Origin: Verrucomicrobiota bacterium
GTDB lineage: Bacteria > Verrucomicrobiota > Verrucomicrobiia > Limisphaerales > UBA1319
Length of the DNA stretch: 64,000 bases
Direction: 5' to 3'
Assembly (NCBI GenBank): GCA_022709905.1
Contig: JAKLHY010000022.1
Location: 1-64,000, forward strand
A program made the translations under genes and the position numbers. A model generated the notes under the pieces. It saw nothing but the letters and a program-made list of their open reading frames with translations, did not search any database and was not told the origin of the DNA. Below, piece by piece: positions 8,779 through 17,380 of this stretch (positions within the stretch are counted from its first letter, which is position 1; each line of letters opens with the position of its first letter).

Positions 8779-9438
8779 TTATTGCACGGCAATTTCTGTG
8801 AGGTAAATCTCCTGCACGGTGCCCTTGCCGAGAGCGTCGTTGAACAGCGTCAGCAGCTCGGATCGCAGCAGATTGCGCCAGCCGGGCTTCTCGAGGTCCG
8901 CGAGGGTCTTGGCCCCAAGCGCGCTCGATGAGAGGTCGAGCAACAAATCCCGATTGTCTTCAATCTTCGACTTGGCCTCGGCGTTGTTCGCCACCAGGGT
9001 GAATGTGGTCATCAAATATCGTGATCCCATCGTGCCCGCGACATTGACGAGCACTTTGGCAAAGGTCGCTGTATGCTTGACCTTGCCGGATCCCTCCTTT
9101 TCAGAACCCGACCCGCCATGAGCGCCTCCGCCTCCCGAGCTCTTGCCGGACTCCTTGGCGGCGGCGTGCGTCTGCGGCTCGGCAGCCTCGTGGCTCTCTT
9201 CCGTGCTGGACACGCCGATCGATTTTTTGAGTTGAGGAACCAGCAGGTAAGTCGTGGTGGCGTAAGCCAGCAATGGCATGGCAACGAGCGTCACGACCAG
9301 CGGAAGCCAGCTCTGGATGCCGCCCGCCGCCTTGGCCGCGACGTCGGCTCCCGCGGCGTCGCCGCCCACCGGCTTTGGAATCTCGTTCTTGACGGCATCC
9401 CCGCCGGGCGATGTGTTTTCCATGCGATTCGCCACCAT
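8779..9438 (-). CDS. fliL: Flagellar basal body-associated protein FliL
   Basis: A 219-residue single-pass inner-membrane protein that supports stator function. A polar N-terminal stretch is followed by a transmembrane helix at about 44-67 (WLPLVVTLVAMPLLAYATTT). A linker rich in Gly, Ser, Glu and Lys ('AKESGKSSGGGGAHGGSGSE') leads to the periplasmic FliL domain, ending in 'LTLFNDALGKGTVQEIYLTE'. The length is at the upper end for FliL because of the linker. An alternative start is the ATG at 9423 (MENTSPGG). It lies between flgE and fliM. Confidence 0.9.
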   Translation of the reverse strand: MVANRMENTSPGGDAVKNEIPKPVGGDAAGADVAAKAAGGIQSWLPLVVTLVAMPLLAYATTTYLLVPQLKKSIGVSSTEESHEAAEPQTHAAAKESGKSSGGGGAHGGSGSEKEGSGKVKHTATFAKVLVNVAGTMGSRYLMTTFTLVANNAEAKSKIEDNRDLLLDLSSSALGAKTLADLEKPGWRNLLRSELLTLFNDALGKGTVQEIYLTEIAVQ

Positions 9439-9453
9439 AATCGTCGATCCCGT

Positions 9454-10572
9454 TTACCGCTTCAGATTGACGGTCTCGGACAGCATCTCGTCGGTGGTCG
9501 TGATGATGCGCGCGCTGGCCTGGAACGCCCGTTGAGTGGTGATCATCGTCGCAAACTCATTGGTCAGATCCACATTGGACAATTCCACCGCGCTGGGTTC
9601 GATTCGGCCCAGGCCGTTGGTATTGGCCGCCTGGGGAAGCGGAGAGGCGCTGCCCCCGAGCGGTCCGGCGGCATCGATGCCGCTGTAGAGGTTATTGCCT
9701 TCCTTGACCAAGGCTTGAGGATCGGTAAACCGCTGCAATAAAACCTGGCCGCGAACGTAATTGGTGCCGTTGGTCAGCTTGATGTTGACCTTGCCATCGC
9801 TATCAATGGAAAAGGAACTCAATCGGGCCAGAATATCGCCGGGCTCCGTCGTGCTGGTAATGGTCCCCGTATTGCCGGTCGCGTCGAGCTCGGCCAGTTG
9901 CAGGAAGTTACTGCCGCCGGCAGGGGTTGAAAGCGCAATGGCCGAAACGCTGTTCAGGGTGATTTTCCTCGTGACCGGATCATAGCTTCCGGTGACCGCC
10001 CCCTCGGTGGCGGCGCTGATCTTGGCAAGCACAGTCTCCATCTTATCATTGGTGTCCACGCTGATAGTCTTGCCGTTGACCTCGAAGTTTCCCGATGTGG
10101 CGGCATACGGGTAATCGATCTTGATATCGCCCCGGGTGGTGAGTGTGTTATCGGAAAAACCCTGGACTCGAAGGCCTGTGCTATTGATCAGGTATCCCTC
10201 TTCGTCGCGAGTAAACTGGCCGTCCCGCGTCGCATATTCTCGAGTGCTCAGGGGATCCTGCACGACAAAGAAACCTTCTCCGGAAATCGCCAGATCGGTC
10301 GTCACTCCTGTGCGCGCAATGGCCCCCTGGGTGTAGAGATTCCGGATCGCCGAGGTGGCCACCCCTGTTCCGATCTGGATCGAGGCATTGCCGCCGGGCG
10401 CTGTGTTTCCGGCTGCGGAGGTTTTGAGGGTCTGGTTGAACGTGTCGGCAAACTCGGTCCGGGCGGCCTTGTAGCCGTTCGTGTTCACGTTGGCAATGTT
10501 GTTGCCGATGACATCCATACGCTCCTGGAAGCGCTGGAGGCCGCTGACGGCGGAGTTAAGGGAACGAACCAT
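9454..10572 (-). CDS. flgE: Flagellar hook protein FlgE
   Basis: A 372-residue axial protein of the hook. The N-terminus 'LNSAVSGLQRFQERMDVIGN' followed by 'NIANVNTNGYKAARTEFADT' is the rod/hook family helix. The middle resembles FlgE D2 ('DKMETVLAKISAATEGAVTG'). The C-terminus 'ELSNVDLTNEFATMITTQRA' followed by 'FQASARIITTTDEMLSE' is the shared coiled-coil end. FlgF and FlgG share these ends, but the position directly after the hook cap gene flgD, the fla/che-like order and the length favour FlgE. It has no cleaved signal, as expected for a type III substrate. Confidence 0.92.
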   Translation of the reverse strand: MVRSLNSAVSGLQRFQERMDVIGNNIANVNTNGYKAARTEFADTFNQTLKTSAAGNTAPGGNASIQIGTGVATSAIRNLYTQGAIARTGVTTDLAISGEGFFVVQDPLSTREYATRDGQFTRDEEGYLINSTGLRVQGFSDNTLTTRGDIKIDYPYAATSGNFEVNGKTISVDTNDKMETVLAKISAATEGAVTGSYDPVTRKITLNSVSAIALSTPAGGSNFLQLAELDATGNTGTITSTTEPGDILARLSSFSIDSDGKVNIKLTNGTNYVRGQVLLQRFTDPQALVKEGNNLYSGIDAAGPLGGSASPLPQAANTNGLGRIEPSAVELSNVDLTNEFATMITTQRAFQASARIITTTDEMLSETVNLKR

Positions 10573-10581
10573 AGGTATCTG

Positions 10582-11004
10582 TTAGGTTTGGGGTTGAATT
10601 AAGTTGACGGTCTGCAGTGTCGTGAGTTCATAAGACTGGCCGTCAACGACAATTTTCGGCTTCCCTGCCTCCATCTGGACCGCGGTCACCATGCCGCGGA
10701 TCAAAGTCTGTTCGCCCTCCTCGTCGGTCTGAATCAACTCAACCTGCTGGCCCAGCAGCGAGGTCGCCTGCAGACGCGACATGTCGGTCTGGATCGACTT
10801 GGATTGCTCCAGCGCGCTGAACTGCGCCATTTGGGCGATGAAATCAGTGTCGTTCTTGGGGCTCATCGGATCCTGGTTGCTCATTTGGGCCACCAGCAGT
10901 TTAAGAAAATCATCCTGTCCCAGCGTCTTCTGAGGAATCCGGCTGGCGGCATAAGCCGCGCTTGAAGTCGCTGATCCAGTTCCGATTACAGCATCCACAC
11001 TCAT
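10582..11004 (-). CDS. flgD: Flagellar hook capping protein FlgD
   Basis: A 140-residue hook-cap scaffolding protein. The conserved N-terminal block is clear: 'LGQDDFLKLLVAQMSNQDPM' then 'FIAQMAQFSALEQSKSIQ' and 'LLGQQVELI'. After this only a short beta-rich tail remains, so the large C-terminal Ig-like/tudor portion of enterobacterial FlgD is mostly absent, as in Bacillus-type short FlgD. It sits between fliK and flgE, the standard order. Confidence 0.94.
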   Translation of the reverse strand: MSVDAVIGTGSATSSAAYAASRIPQKTLGQDDFLKLLVAQMSNQDPMSPKNDTDFIAQMAQFSALEQSKSIQTDMSRLQATSLLGQQVELIQTDEEGEQTLIRGMVTAVQMEAGKPKIVVDGQSYELTTLQTVNLIQPQT

Positions 11005-11035
11005 AAGTTTTTAAATGGTTTAAAATTCGATAGGT

Positions 11036-13171
11036 TCAAGCCCACATCTCCCACCGGCCGACGCGCCGAGGAACAGAACGACCGGTTTCCGCCGGCGCGT
11101 TCCCGGACCGACGTGGCGCCACCACTTCGGACTCAGCCGCCCCTTCCTGTTGCGAGGACTGTTTTGAATTCGCCTGATCTCCCCAACCGCCGGCCGATGA
11201 AAACGAGAGCGATTGCCCCAGGTCGTGCGACCGGATCCCGCCATCGTTGATGGCGGACACCTGAATCCCCTGGGCCGCCAAAGACTGCTGCATCTGGCTC
11301 CAGGCTGGACGCAATTGGTCCACCAGCTCCTCCGCGCACTGAACCTGCACCTCAACCCGGCCTTCCCGCATCCGCAAGTGCATCGACATCTCATGCTGTC
11401 CATCGGGTTTGACATGGACAACCAGGGACGAGGCGGAGCCCTGTTTCACTTCAACCGCCTTGTCCGCAATCAACTGACCCAGGAAATCGATCGATGACTG
11501 CCCCTTCTCGGGAGCTTGCAGTTTTGTCTCCGACATGGCCGTCATGACCGTGGCCGGCGTCGTCATCTTCGCCGTAACGCCGTCCACGCGAGTATCGGCC
11601 TCTTCCGGTTCAGCGCCATGAAAGTGATTTCTTCGGATCGCACTTCCTCCGGCTGCCTCGACAGGCAAAGCCGGCATCGATGTCCCCGGGCCGCCAGGCA
11701 GTTTTTGCTCGGCAGGAGCGGCAATTTCCTTCAGGTCAGCGATGCTTTGCATGCGAATTCCAGGTTTAGCATCACCCGTGCCATCGGCAATGAAGCGGGA
11801 ATCGGCCCATCGCGTCGATCCCTCCCCGAGGGGCCGGGGCGACCTCTCGGTCTCCAGCACGGTTTTGGTCATCACGGGATCCGGAGAGGGAGTATCGGTA
11901 ACGGAAGGCGTTGTTCGACCACTCAGACCAGTCGGGGAAGACGACGGAGTATCGGCAAGGGAAGGCGTTGTTCGTCCGATCAGACCGGTCGGGGAAGACT
12001 CTTTGGGCAGTGTTGACGGGCTCGCCAGCCATGAAGTCGGATTGTCCTTCCCTTGTGTTCCGGAATCGCCCGGATTCATTTTCGCCGTCGAAGGCTTCGA
12101 ATACGTCCCCGGAGTCGGCTCCGACGGCTCCGGCACGGAGATCGGTTCGGTCGATCGAGCCGCAGTTTCCGGCACGTTGGCCAGGGCCGTCAGCCCCGGT
12201 GTCGATCCGGGACAAGGCAGAACGGTTCGGTTTTCAACACCGGCGCACCCCTCAACATATTCACGGATCTCGATCTTCGTTGTCCCCATCTTGCCTTCGG
12301 CCAACTTGGCGTTCACCAGGGCTGTCAGCGTGGAACGATGAGCGCAGGCTCCATCAGAAATCTCGGTCCCACCGGTCGCGGGCGTGTCAGAAATCAAATC
12401 CTCCACCTCGCCTTCTTCCGCCACACCCGCCGGGTCGCCTTCGGCTGTTTGAGCCATCATCGCGGCGCGGGAGGTGACAGACCGCGATCCCGAACCCGTT
12501 TGCAGGTTGGCGCCGGCGGTCAAGGCCAATTCCCCGGGATCCGCGGCCAAATCATGCTGACTTGATCTGGGTCCAAAGAGCTGCCGGGCCGGTCGGCGGA
12601 CCGAACCGGATTCCCCACCGCTCGGCAGGCCTTCCGATATGCCTGGGTTTGAATTCGCCGGAAAATTCTTTGGCGACACTCCGTCGGAAGAAGCCGTTGG
12701 ATTGGGAAGACAATCCTCAGCACACAAAGCCTGAGCAACTGAAGCGCTGGCTTGTTGACCTGGCAACACACAGGCCGTCACTTTTGTCGAACGGGGGGCC
12801 ATGTTCACGGAGTGGACACTCGCTGAACGACCTGTCGATCCGCCGGACGGTAATCCTGGGGTCTCGGGGTTCGAAACGGTTCTGTCCGATGTGGGTTTTC
12901 CGAATGCTCGAGCCCCATCCCCTGTCAGACTTCCGGCGGATTCAGCGGCCGGCAACTGGAAGGGCAGGCTCCTCACGTTGGATGCCTGGCATTGAGGCCT
13001 GGGACTCTCCAGATTGGCCAATGCCATGCAGGCCTGACCAAAACAAGATTCAAAGGGTTCTTCCGTTGTCCCGACGCCGGGCGAGACGCTGAAAGGGCTC
13101 GCGTCCGTGGGAATCGCATAATGCGAAGAGGGCGTTGCGGCCTCGCTGAGACTAAGGCTTTTGGGGGTCAT
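11036..13171 (-). CDS. fliK: Flagellar hook-length control protein FliK
   Basis: A 711-residue protein assigned mainly by position (MotE-like, fliK, flgD) and by its C-terminal domain: 'SASSLVVHVKPDGQHEMSMH', 'VEVQVQCAEELVDQLRPAWS' and 'MQQSLAAQGIQVSAI' match the Flg_hook (FliK C-terminal) domain at about 570-650. The long N-terminal part (1-550) is low-complexity, rich in Pro, Ser, Thr and Gly, as expected of the molecular ruler. It contains a tandem 19-residue duplication of the form 'SPTGLxGRTTPSxxDTPS' (genomic repeat 11890-12003). The start overlaps the upstream gene's stop (ATGA). It is longer than the roughly 400 residues of enteric FliK. Confidence 0.88.
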   Translation of the reverse strand: MTPKSLSLSEAATPSSHYAIPTDASPFSVSPGVGTTEEPFESCFGQACMALANLESPRPQCQASNVRSLPFQLPAAESAGSLTGDGARAFGKPTSDRTVSNPETPGLPSGGSTGRSASVHSVNMAPRSTKVTACVLPGQQASASVAQALCAEDCLPNPTASSDGVSPKNFPANSNPGISEGLPSGGESGSVRRPARQLFGPRSSQHDLAADPGELALTAGANLQTGSGSRSVTSRAAMMAQTAEGDPAGVAEEGEVEDLISDTPATGGTEISDGACAHRSTLTALVNAKLAEGKMGTTKIEIREYVEGCAGVENRTVLPCPGSTPGLTALANVPETAARSTEPISVPEPSEPTPGTYSKPSTAKMNPGDSGTQGKDNPTSWLASPSTLPKESSPTGLIGRTTPSLADTPSSSPTGLSGRTTPSVTDTPSPDPVMTKTVLETERSPRPLGEGSTRWADSRFIADGTGDAKPGIRMQSIADLKEIAAPAEQKLPGGPGTSMPALPVEAAGGSAIRRNHFHGAEPEEADTRVDGVTAKMTTPATVMTAMSETKLQAPEKGQSSIDFLGQLIADKAVEVKQGSASSLVVHVKPDGQHEMSMHLRMREGRVEVQVQCAEELVDQLRPAWSQMQQSLAAQGIQVSAINDGGIRSHDLGQSLSFSSAGGWGDQANSKQSSQQEGAAESEVVAPRRSGNAPAETGRSVPRRVGRWEMWA
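11890..12003. repeat. Tandem 57-bp duplication inside fliK
   Basis: Two adjacent 57-bp copies start at 11890 and 11947 (both beginning GAGTATCGG) with only a few differences. The unit is 19 codons, so the frame is kept; it adds 19 residues to the FliK ruler segment. Confidence 0.8.
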
Positions 13172-13773
13172 GGATTGGAGGTCTTGGGTTGGGTTCGGGC
13201 CAGAGATAGGCGGATTTTCTCGGACAGGGCGGCCACGCGGCGGGCTTCGCCAGCGCCAGCCTTGGCCAGTATCTCAAGTATGGGCGCCGATTCGGCCTCT
13301 TTCATCATCATTAAAACCTTGACAGCCTGTTCATCCGGTAACTCCCGGATCACGGCTGAAGCCCCCTCGGGCGTCATGGCCGCATAAAGCTTGGCCAGCT
13401 TCTTCAGGTTGGCGGCCTCTTCCTCCTTGACCCGGACCACGTTGCGATCGAACTCGCCCTGCAGGCGTCCCACACTCTGGGTGATGGAGTTGATCTCAGC
13501 CCGCTCGTTCTGCAGGCGCAAGGCCAGTTCGTTGAGCTGCTGCTCCCGTTGTTCAAGGGTGTCTTTTCTCCGACGAAGCTCCGCCATCAATTGTTCCAGC
13601 TCGGGATGACGCAGAGTCCAGGCGGCAAGGATGCGTTCATCCTCCGTGCGTTTTTCCGGCGTCGGTCGTGGCGCCAACTCCTTCAAAGGTGGCCAGATCA
13701 GGAACGTGGTGGCCGCATAGGTAATCATGCCCATGACAATCACCATCCATTTCGACTTCAACAAACGCGCCAT
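13168..13773 (-). CDS. MotE/YlxF-like protein (MgtE N-terminal-like domain)
   Basis: A 201-residue protein with an N-terminal transmembrane anchor (about 9-29: 'WMVIVMGMITYAATTFLIW'). A long coiled coil follows (about 60-130: 'LEQREQQLNELALRLQNERA'), then a MgtE_N-like helical domain ('KLYAAMTPEGASAVIRELPD', 'AVKVLMMMKEAESAPILEIL'). This is the layout of YlxF, found at the same place in the Bacillus fla/che operon, and of MotE, a periplasmic chaperone of MotC in Rhizobiales. Its location between fliJ and fliK makes a flagellar role near certain, but which (stator, rod passage or export) is unknown. It overlaps fliK by ATGA. Confidence 0.82.
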   Translation of the reverse strand: MARLLKSKWMVIVMGMITYAATTFLIWPPLKELAPRPTPEKRTEDERILAAWTLRHPELEQLMAELRRRKDTLEQREQQLNELALRLQNERAEINSITQSVGRLQGEFDRNVVRVKEEEAANLKKLAKLYAAMTPEGASAVIRELPDEQAVKVLMMMKEAESAPILEILAKAGAGEARRVAALSEKIRLSLARTQPKTSNP

Positions 13774-13775
13774 AG

Positions 13776-14252
13776 CTATCCTTCCATTCCACCTGCCAGT
13801 TCCTGCCGGACTTCGCCCAACAAGCCGGGCCGGTTGCCGAGCTCGTCCAGCAGTTTCTGTTCCTCACGGGCGCTCAAGCGTTCAAAGTCTCGGCGCTGGC
13901 GATCATAGTACTTGTCGACCGCTTCGCGTTGCTTGCGCGTCTCAATGAGCCGCAACCACTTCTGATGCAGGACATCCTGAGCCACCCCCAAGGCGGTTTC
14001 ACAGTCCCGGCAAATGCTCTCAATTTCCCGGCAGTAAGCATGATTATGGGCAAAGCTCGCCGCAGGAATCTTGGCATGCGGCAGGTTTTGCCGATGCGAC
14101 CAGGCCATATCCCGCTGACGTTCGACCCTCCGCAATCGTTGGGCGGCCTCCTGCCGCGCCTGTAAAGCGGCGGCATAGTGCTCGAGGGCCACTTGTTCCT
14201 GGCGCTGGCGCACAATGCGCAAGGCTTGAAGGGTAAAACGAAAGGGTTTCAT
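13776..14252 (-). CDS. fliJ: Flagellar export chaperone/stalk protein FliJ
   Basis: A 158-residue, almost entirely coiled-coil protein that forms the central stalk of the FliI ATPase ring. The start at ATG 14252 gives the family N-terminus 'MKPFRFTLQALRIVRQRQEQ'; the longer open frame from 14318 would add 22 residues without family similarity. Charged heptads run throughout ('LARRQEAAQRL'-like segments, 'ETRKQREAVDKYYDRQRRDF'). The position between fliI and the MotE-like gene is standard. Sequence is poorly conserved in this family, so context carries weight. Confidence 0.85.
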   Translation of the reverse strand: MKPFRFTLQALRIVRQRQEQVALEHYAAALQARQEAAQRLRRVERQRDMAWSHRQNLPHAKIPAASFAHNHAYCREIESICRDCETALGVAQDVLHQKWLRLIETRKQREAVDKYYDRQRRDFERLSAREEQKLLDELGNRPGLLGEVRQELAGGMEG

Positions 14253-14348
14253 CGGATACAGCCGGAACTCCATTTCATCAGGAATCCCGGACCAGTCATA
14301 GGATTCCAGGCAAAGCAATCGGAATGCCAGCGCGGCGGCCGGGGCCGC

Positions 14349-15737
14349 TTAAGCGGTCCTCTTCGGGGCCTGTTTTTCTGCGACCGGCCGCTCCTGATCG
14401 GCAAGAATCTTGACCAGCCTTTGCCAGCTGTCCTTGGCCGCCACACCCTCGCAAACGTTCTGGCGCAGAAATTGGTTCAAGGGATCATGTAGACGAATGG
14501 CGTGGTCAATCGCGGTGCTGCTGCCAGCGGGATAAGCGCCGATGTTGATCAAGTCCTGGTTCTTGCGGTAGATCGCCATCGCCTCGCGCGCCTTGCCCGA
14601 CATATCCACTTGCTCGGCCGGGAGAAGATCCCGCACCAGGCGGCTGACACTCTCGAGCACGTCAATGGCCGGATAGTGGTTCTGCGCGGCCAGTTCCCGA
14701 GTCAACACCACGTGTCCATCGAGAATCGACCGGACAGCGTCGGCAATCGGATCGTTCATGTCGTCGGCCTCCACCAGAACGGTGAACAAACCGGTAATCG
14801 ATCCCGCTTCGCCCATGCCGGCCCGTTCCAGCAACTGAGGCAACAAGGAAAAAACCGACGGGGTATACCCTCGTGTCGTGGGCGGTTCGCCCACAGCCAG
14901 ACCGATCTCCCGCTGCGCCATCGCAAACCGCGTCACCGAATCCATCATCATGAGTACATTCTGACCGCGGTCGCGGAAAAACTCGGCGATTGCCATGGCC
15001 AGGAAAGCGCCCTTCAAGCGGGCCAAGGCCGGCTGGTTGGACGTCGCCACGACCACAACCGATTTGCGCCGCCCCTCCTCGTCCAGGTCTTTTTCCAAAA
15101 ACTCCCGCACTTCGCGTCCCCGCTCCCCAATCAGGGCGATCACGTTCACATCAGCCTCGGCCTTGCTGGCCATCATGCCCAGCAGGGTTGACTTGCCGAC
15201 GCCGCTCCCCGCGAAGATTCCGAGACGCTGGCCTTTTCCGCACGGAACAAAAGTATCCAGGGCCTTGATTCCGGTTTGAAAAACCTGGCGGATGCGTTGT
15301 CGCTTGAGCGGGTGCGGAGGAGGGAGGTTAATTCCGGCCAGGCGTTCGGTCTCGATGGGGCCCCGGCCATCCAGAGGTTGTCCCAATCCGTCGATCACGC
15401 GCCCTTTCAGGGCATTGCCCACTGGCACCTGCAAAGGCCCGCCCAGCGCGATGACCTCGCTCCCGGGATGGATGCCATGCACTTCTCCCAGGGGCATCAA
15501 AAGCAAATGATGATCCCGAAAACCGACCACTTCGGCCAGGGTATCGGCCTCACTCCGGGCCGACTTGATGCGGCAAACCTCTCCGACCGATGCCAGCGGC
15601 CCCTCGGATTCTATCACCAAACCGATCAACTGCACCACACGGCCGCGGTTTTCGTAGACTCGGGCCTCCCGAACCCGGTGGAGCAACTGCCCCATGCGGG
15701 CGATCGGCGGGGAAGACACATCGGGATCCGGCTTCAT
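14349..15737 (-). CDS. fliI: Flagellum-specific ATPase FliI
   Basis: A 462-residue F1-beta-like ATPase that energises flagellar type III export. The Walker A motif is 'GSGVGKST' within 'GIFAGSGVGKSTLLGMMASK'. The Walker B region is 'NVLMMMDSVTRFAMAQREIG', followed by the family signature 'GEPPTTRGYTPSVFSLLPQL'. ATG 15737 is chosen because it overlaps the fliH stop as ATGA; the open frame extends to 15818 but that extension lies in fliH. A 96-bp gap separates it from fliJ, the largest inside the operon. Confidence 0.95.
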   Translation of the reverse strand: MKPDPDVSSPPIARMGQLLHRVREARVYENRGRVVQLIGLVIESEGPLASVGEVCRIKSARSEADTLAEVVGFRDHHLLLMPLGEVHGIHPGSEVIALGGPLQVPVGNALKGRVIDGLGQPLDGRGPIETERLAGINLPPPHPLKRQRIRQVFQTGIKALDTFVPCGKGQRLGIFAGSGVGKSTLLGMMASKAEADVNVIALIGERGREVREFLEKDLDEEGRRKSVVVVATSNQPALARLKGAFLAMAIAEFFRDRGQNVLMMMDSVTRFAMAQREIGLAVGEPPTTRGYTPSVFSLLPQLLERAGMGEAGSITGLFTVLVEADDMNDPIADAVRSILDGHVVLTRELAAQNHYPAIDVLESVSRLVRDLLPAEQVDMSGKAREAMAIYRKNQDLINIGAYPAGSSTAIDHAIRLHDPLNQFLRQNVCEGVAAKDSWQRLVKILADQERPVAEKQAPKRTA

Positions 15738-16321
15738 GGCTGGAGGGCCTGACGGAGCAAGTCGAGTTTGGTCTCGCGACGGGCATCGATAGCGCCAAAA
15801 CGCGTCTGCACCACACATCCCCCGCGGCTGACCTCCGAAGAGCCTTTCACTCGCACCCGCTGGGTGGGATCCGCGGTTTGAAGCAGGGAAGAGTTGACTT
15901 GCTGCAACAAGGCCAAGTCTTCCGAATTCACCAGCACGGTGAATTCGGTTTCCTCTTCCACCTGGGCCATGGCTTGGCGGACCGAGGCCTCAATCAACTC
16001 CGCCGATATGGGCAAACCGTCCACCAACCGGGTCGCGGCTTCCAGGGCGATCTGGACCAGCACCTGTTCGCATTCTCCGGCCACACGGGACAGCGTTTGG
16101 CTCAGGGAAGAAAACACGCCCTGCTGAAGCTGGATCAATTCCTGCCGCTGCCGAATCAGTTGCTCGCTTAGGGCCTTCTCCCCCTCGATCCGGCCGCGGT
16201 CGTAAGCCGCCTTTTCCCGCCAGGCCAGTTGCTGCTCCCAATCCTCAATCCTCCAAGCCTCCGCCATCCGGACCTCCCGCAAGGGCTGGGCAAAGCGAAT
16301 CGACTCATGCCAGGGCTTCAT
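15734..16321 (-). CDS. fliH: Flagellar assembly protein FliH
   Basis: A 195-residue regulator of FliI that links the ATPase to the C-ring. An N-terminal charged coiled-coil region ('AWREKAAYDRGRIEGEKALS') is followed by the FliH/HrpE-like C-terminal domain ('QVLVQIALEAATRLVDGLPI', 'VRVKGSSEVSRGGCVVQTRF', 'GAIDARRETKLDLLRQAL'). The 'GGC-V-T--G-IDA' block is typical of FliH and V-ATPase E-subunit relatives. The start overlaps the 3' end of fliG by 17 bp and the stop overlaps fliI. Confidence 0.92.
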   Translation of the reverse strand: MKPWHESIRFAQPLREVRMAEAWRIEDWEQQLAWREKAAYDRGRIEGEKALSEQLIRQRQELIQLQQGVFSSLSQTLSRVAGECEQVLVQIALEAATRLVDGLPISAELIEASVRQAMAQVEEETEFTVLVNSEDLALLQQVNSSLLQTADPTQRVRVKGSSEVSRGGCVVQTRFGAIDARRETKLDLLRQALQP

Positions 16322-17354
16322 GACGCATGGCCTCCTGAACCTCGCTCAAGTCAATCTCGCCCTCGCTCTCGAGGTGACGAACCGCCTCGATGATACGAAT
16401 CTGCGCCGCTTCGATCTCCTTGATCTTGAGCGGGCCCAAAAAGCTGATTTCCTCATTGACTGTTTCGGCGGCGCGTTTGGAGATGCAGGACAGCAGTTTG
16501 GCCTTGAGCTTGTCGCTGGCCGTCTTGAGGGAAACCGCCAGATCGCGCATATCGACCTCGCGAAGCACCTTCTGCAACGAGGCCGCATCCAGGGCCACCA
16601 GATCGTCAAAGGTGAACATCTTCTGACGAATCGACTGCGCCAATTCCGGATTGTGTTCCTCGAGTGATAACAGGAGGGATTTGCTCAGGTTTTTGTCCAT
16701 GGCGTTGAGCACCTCGGCGGCGGACTTGATGCCGCCGGTCTGGTTGAGCACGCAAGGCTCCTTGCCCCCCACTTTGTTGGTGAGAACCTCGACCACCTTT
16801 TCCACGACTTCAATCGGCGTCGAGGCCATCGTCGCCAGCCGTTCCACCACCTGTTCCCGGGACTCGGGACGCAGCATCCCCAGGACCTGCGATCCTTTTT
16901 CGGGATTGAGGTAGCTGATGACGAGCGCCACAGTTTGCGGCTGCTCGTGCTTAACGAGATTGAAGATCTGCCGGGCATCCATCTCGATGACCTGCTGCAT
17001 GGCGGTCACGGATCCGCGGTTCGGCACGATGCGCCCCACCAGGTCCGAGGCCTTGAATAATCCCACAGCCTTTTCCAGCGTCCCGCGAGCCACATCGACG
17101 CCCCCGCGAATGCCCGTGCTGGCCTGGATGGCCACTTCGGCGAACTCGCGCATGATATCGCGCTGCTGGGTCAATCCCAGAAGACCAATCTTGGCCATCT
17201 CAGCGGAGACGGCTTCCAATTCGCGTTCCTCGAGATGCTTCAATATCTGCGCCGCGCTCTCGGGCCCGAGCATGACCAGCAAAGCGGCCAGCTTCTGCAC
17301 CTTGGACATCTTGGAAACCTCAACGGGAATCGGATTTTCAGTCGCCGTTATCAT
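16305..17354 (-). CDS. fliG: Flagellar motor switch protein FliG
   Basis: A 349-residue rotor protein that binds the MS ring and makes torque with the stator. The N-terminal domain starts near 'LAALLVMLGPESAAQILKHL'. The middle domain carries the EHPQ-type motif as 'HEQPQTVALVISYLNP'. The C-terminal torque domain has the charged helix 'SDKLKAKLLSCISKRAAETV' then 'EEISFLGPLK', matching the conserved K/R and E/D row. Full length for the family. Confidence 0.96.
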   Translation of the reverse strand: MITATENPIPVEVSKMSKVQKLAALLVMLGPESAAQILKHLEERELEAVSAEMAKIGLLGLTQQRDIMREFAEVAIQASTGIRGGVDVARGTLEKAVGLFKASDLVGRIVPNRGSVTAMQQVIEMDARQIFNLVKHEQPQTVALVISYLNPEKGSQVLGMLRPESREQVVERLATMASTPIEVVEKVVEVLTNKVGGKEPCVLNQTGGIKSAAEVLNAMDKNLSKSLLLSLEEHNPELAQSIRQKMFTFDDLVALDAASLQKVLREVDMRDLAVSLKTASDKLKAKLLSCISKRAAETVNEEISFLGPLKIKEIEAAQIRIIEAVRHLESEGEIDLSEVQEAMRHEALA

Positions 17355-17380
17355 AGGTCACTCCAGCGGGCCATCCGCCA

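Noticed and set aside
9454..10572. FlgF or FlgG instead of FlgE
   Set aside because: Ends are shared among these rod/hook proteins, but the position after flgD and the length fit FlgE.
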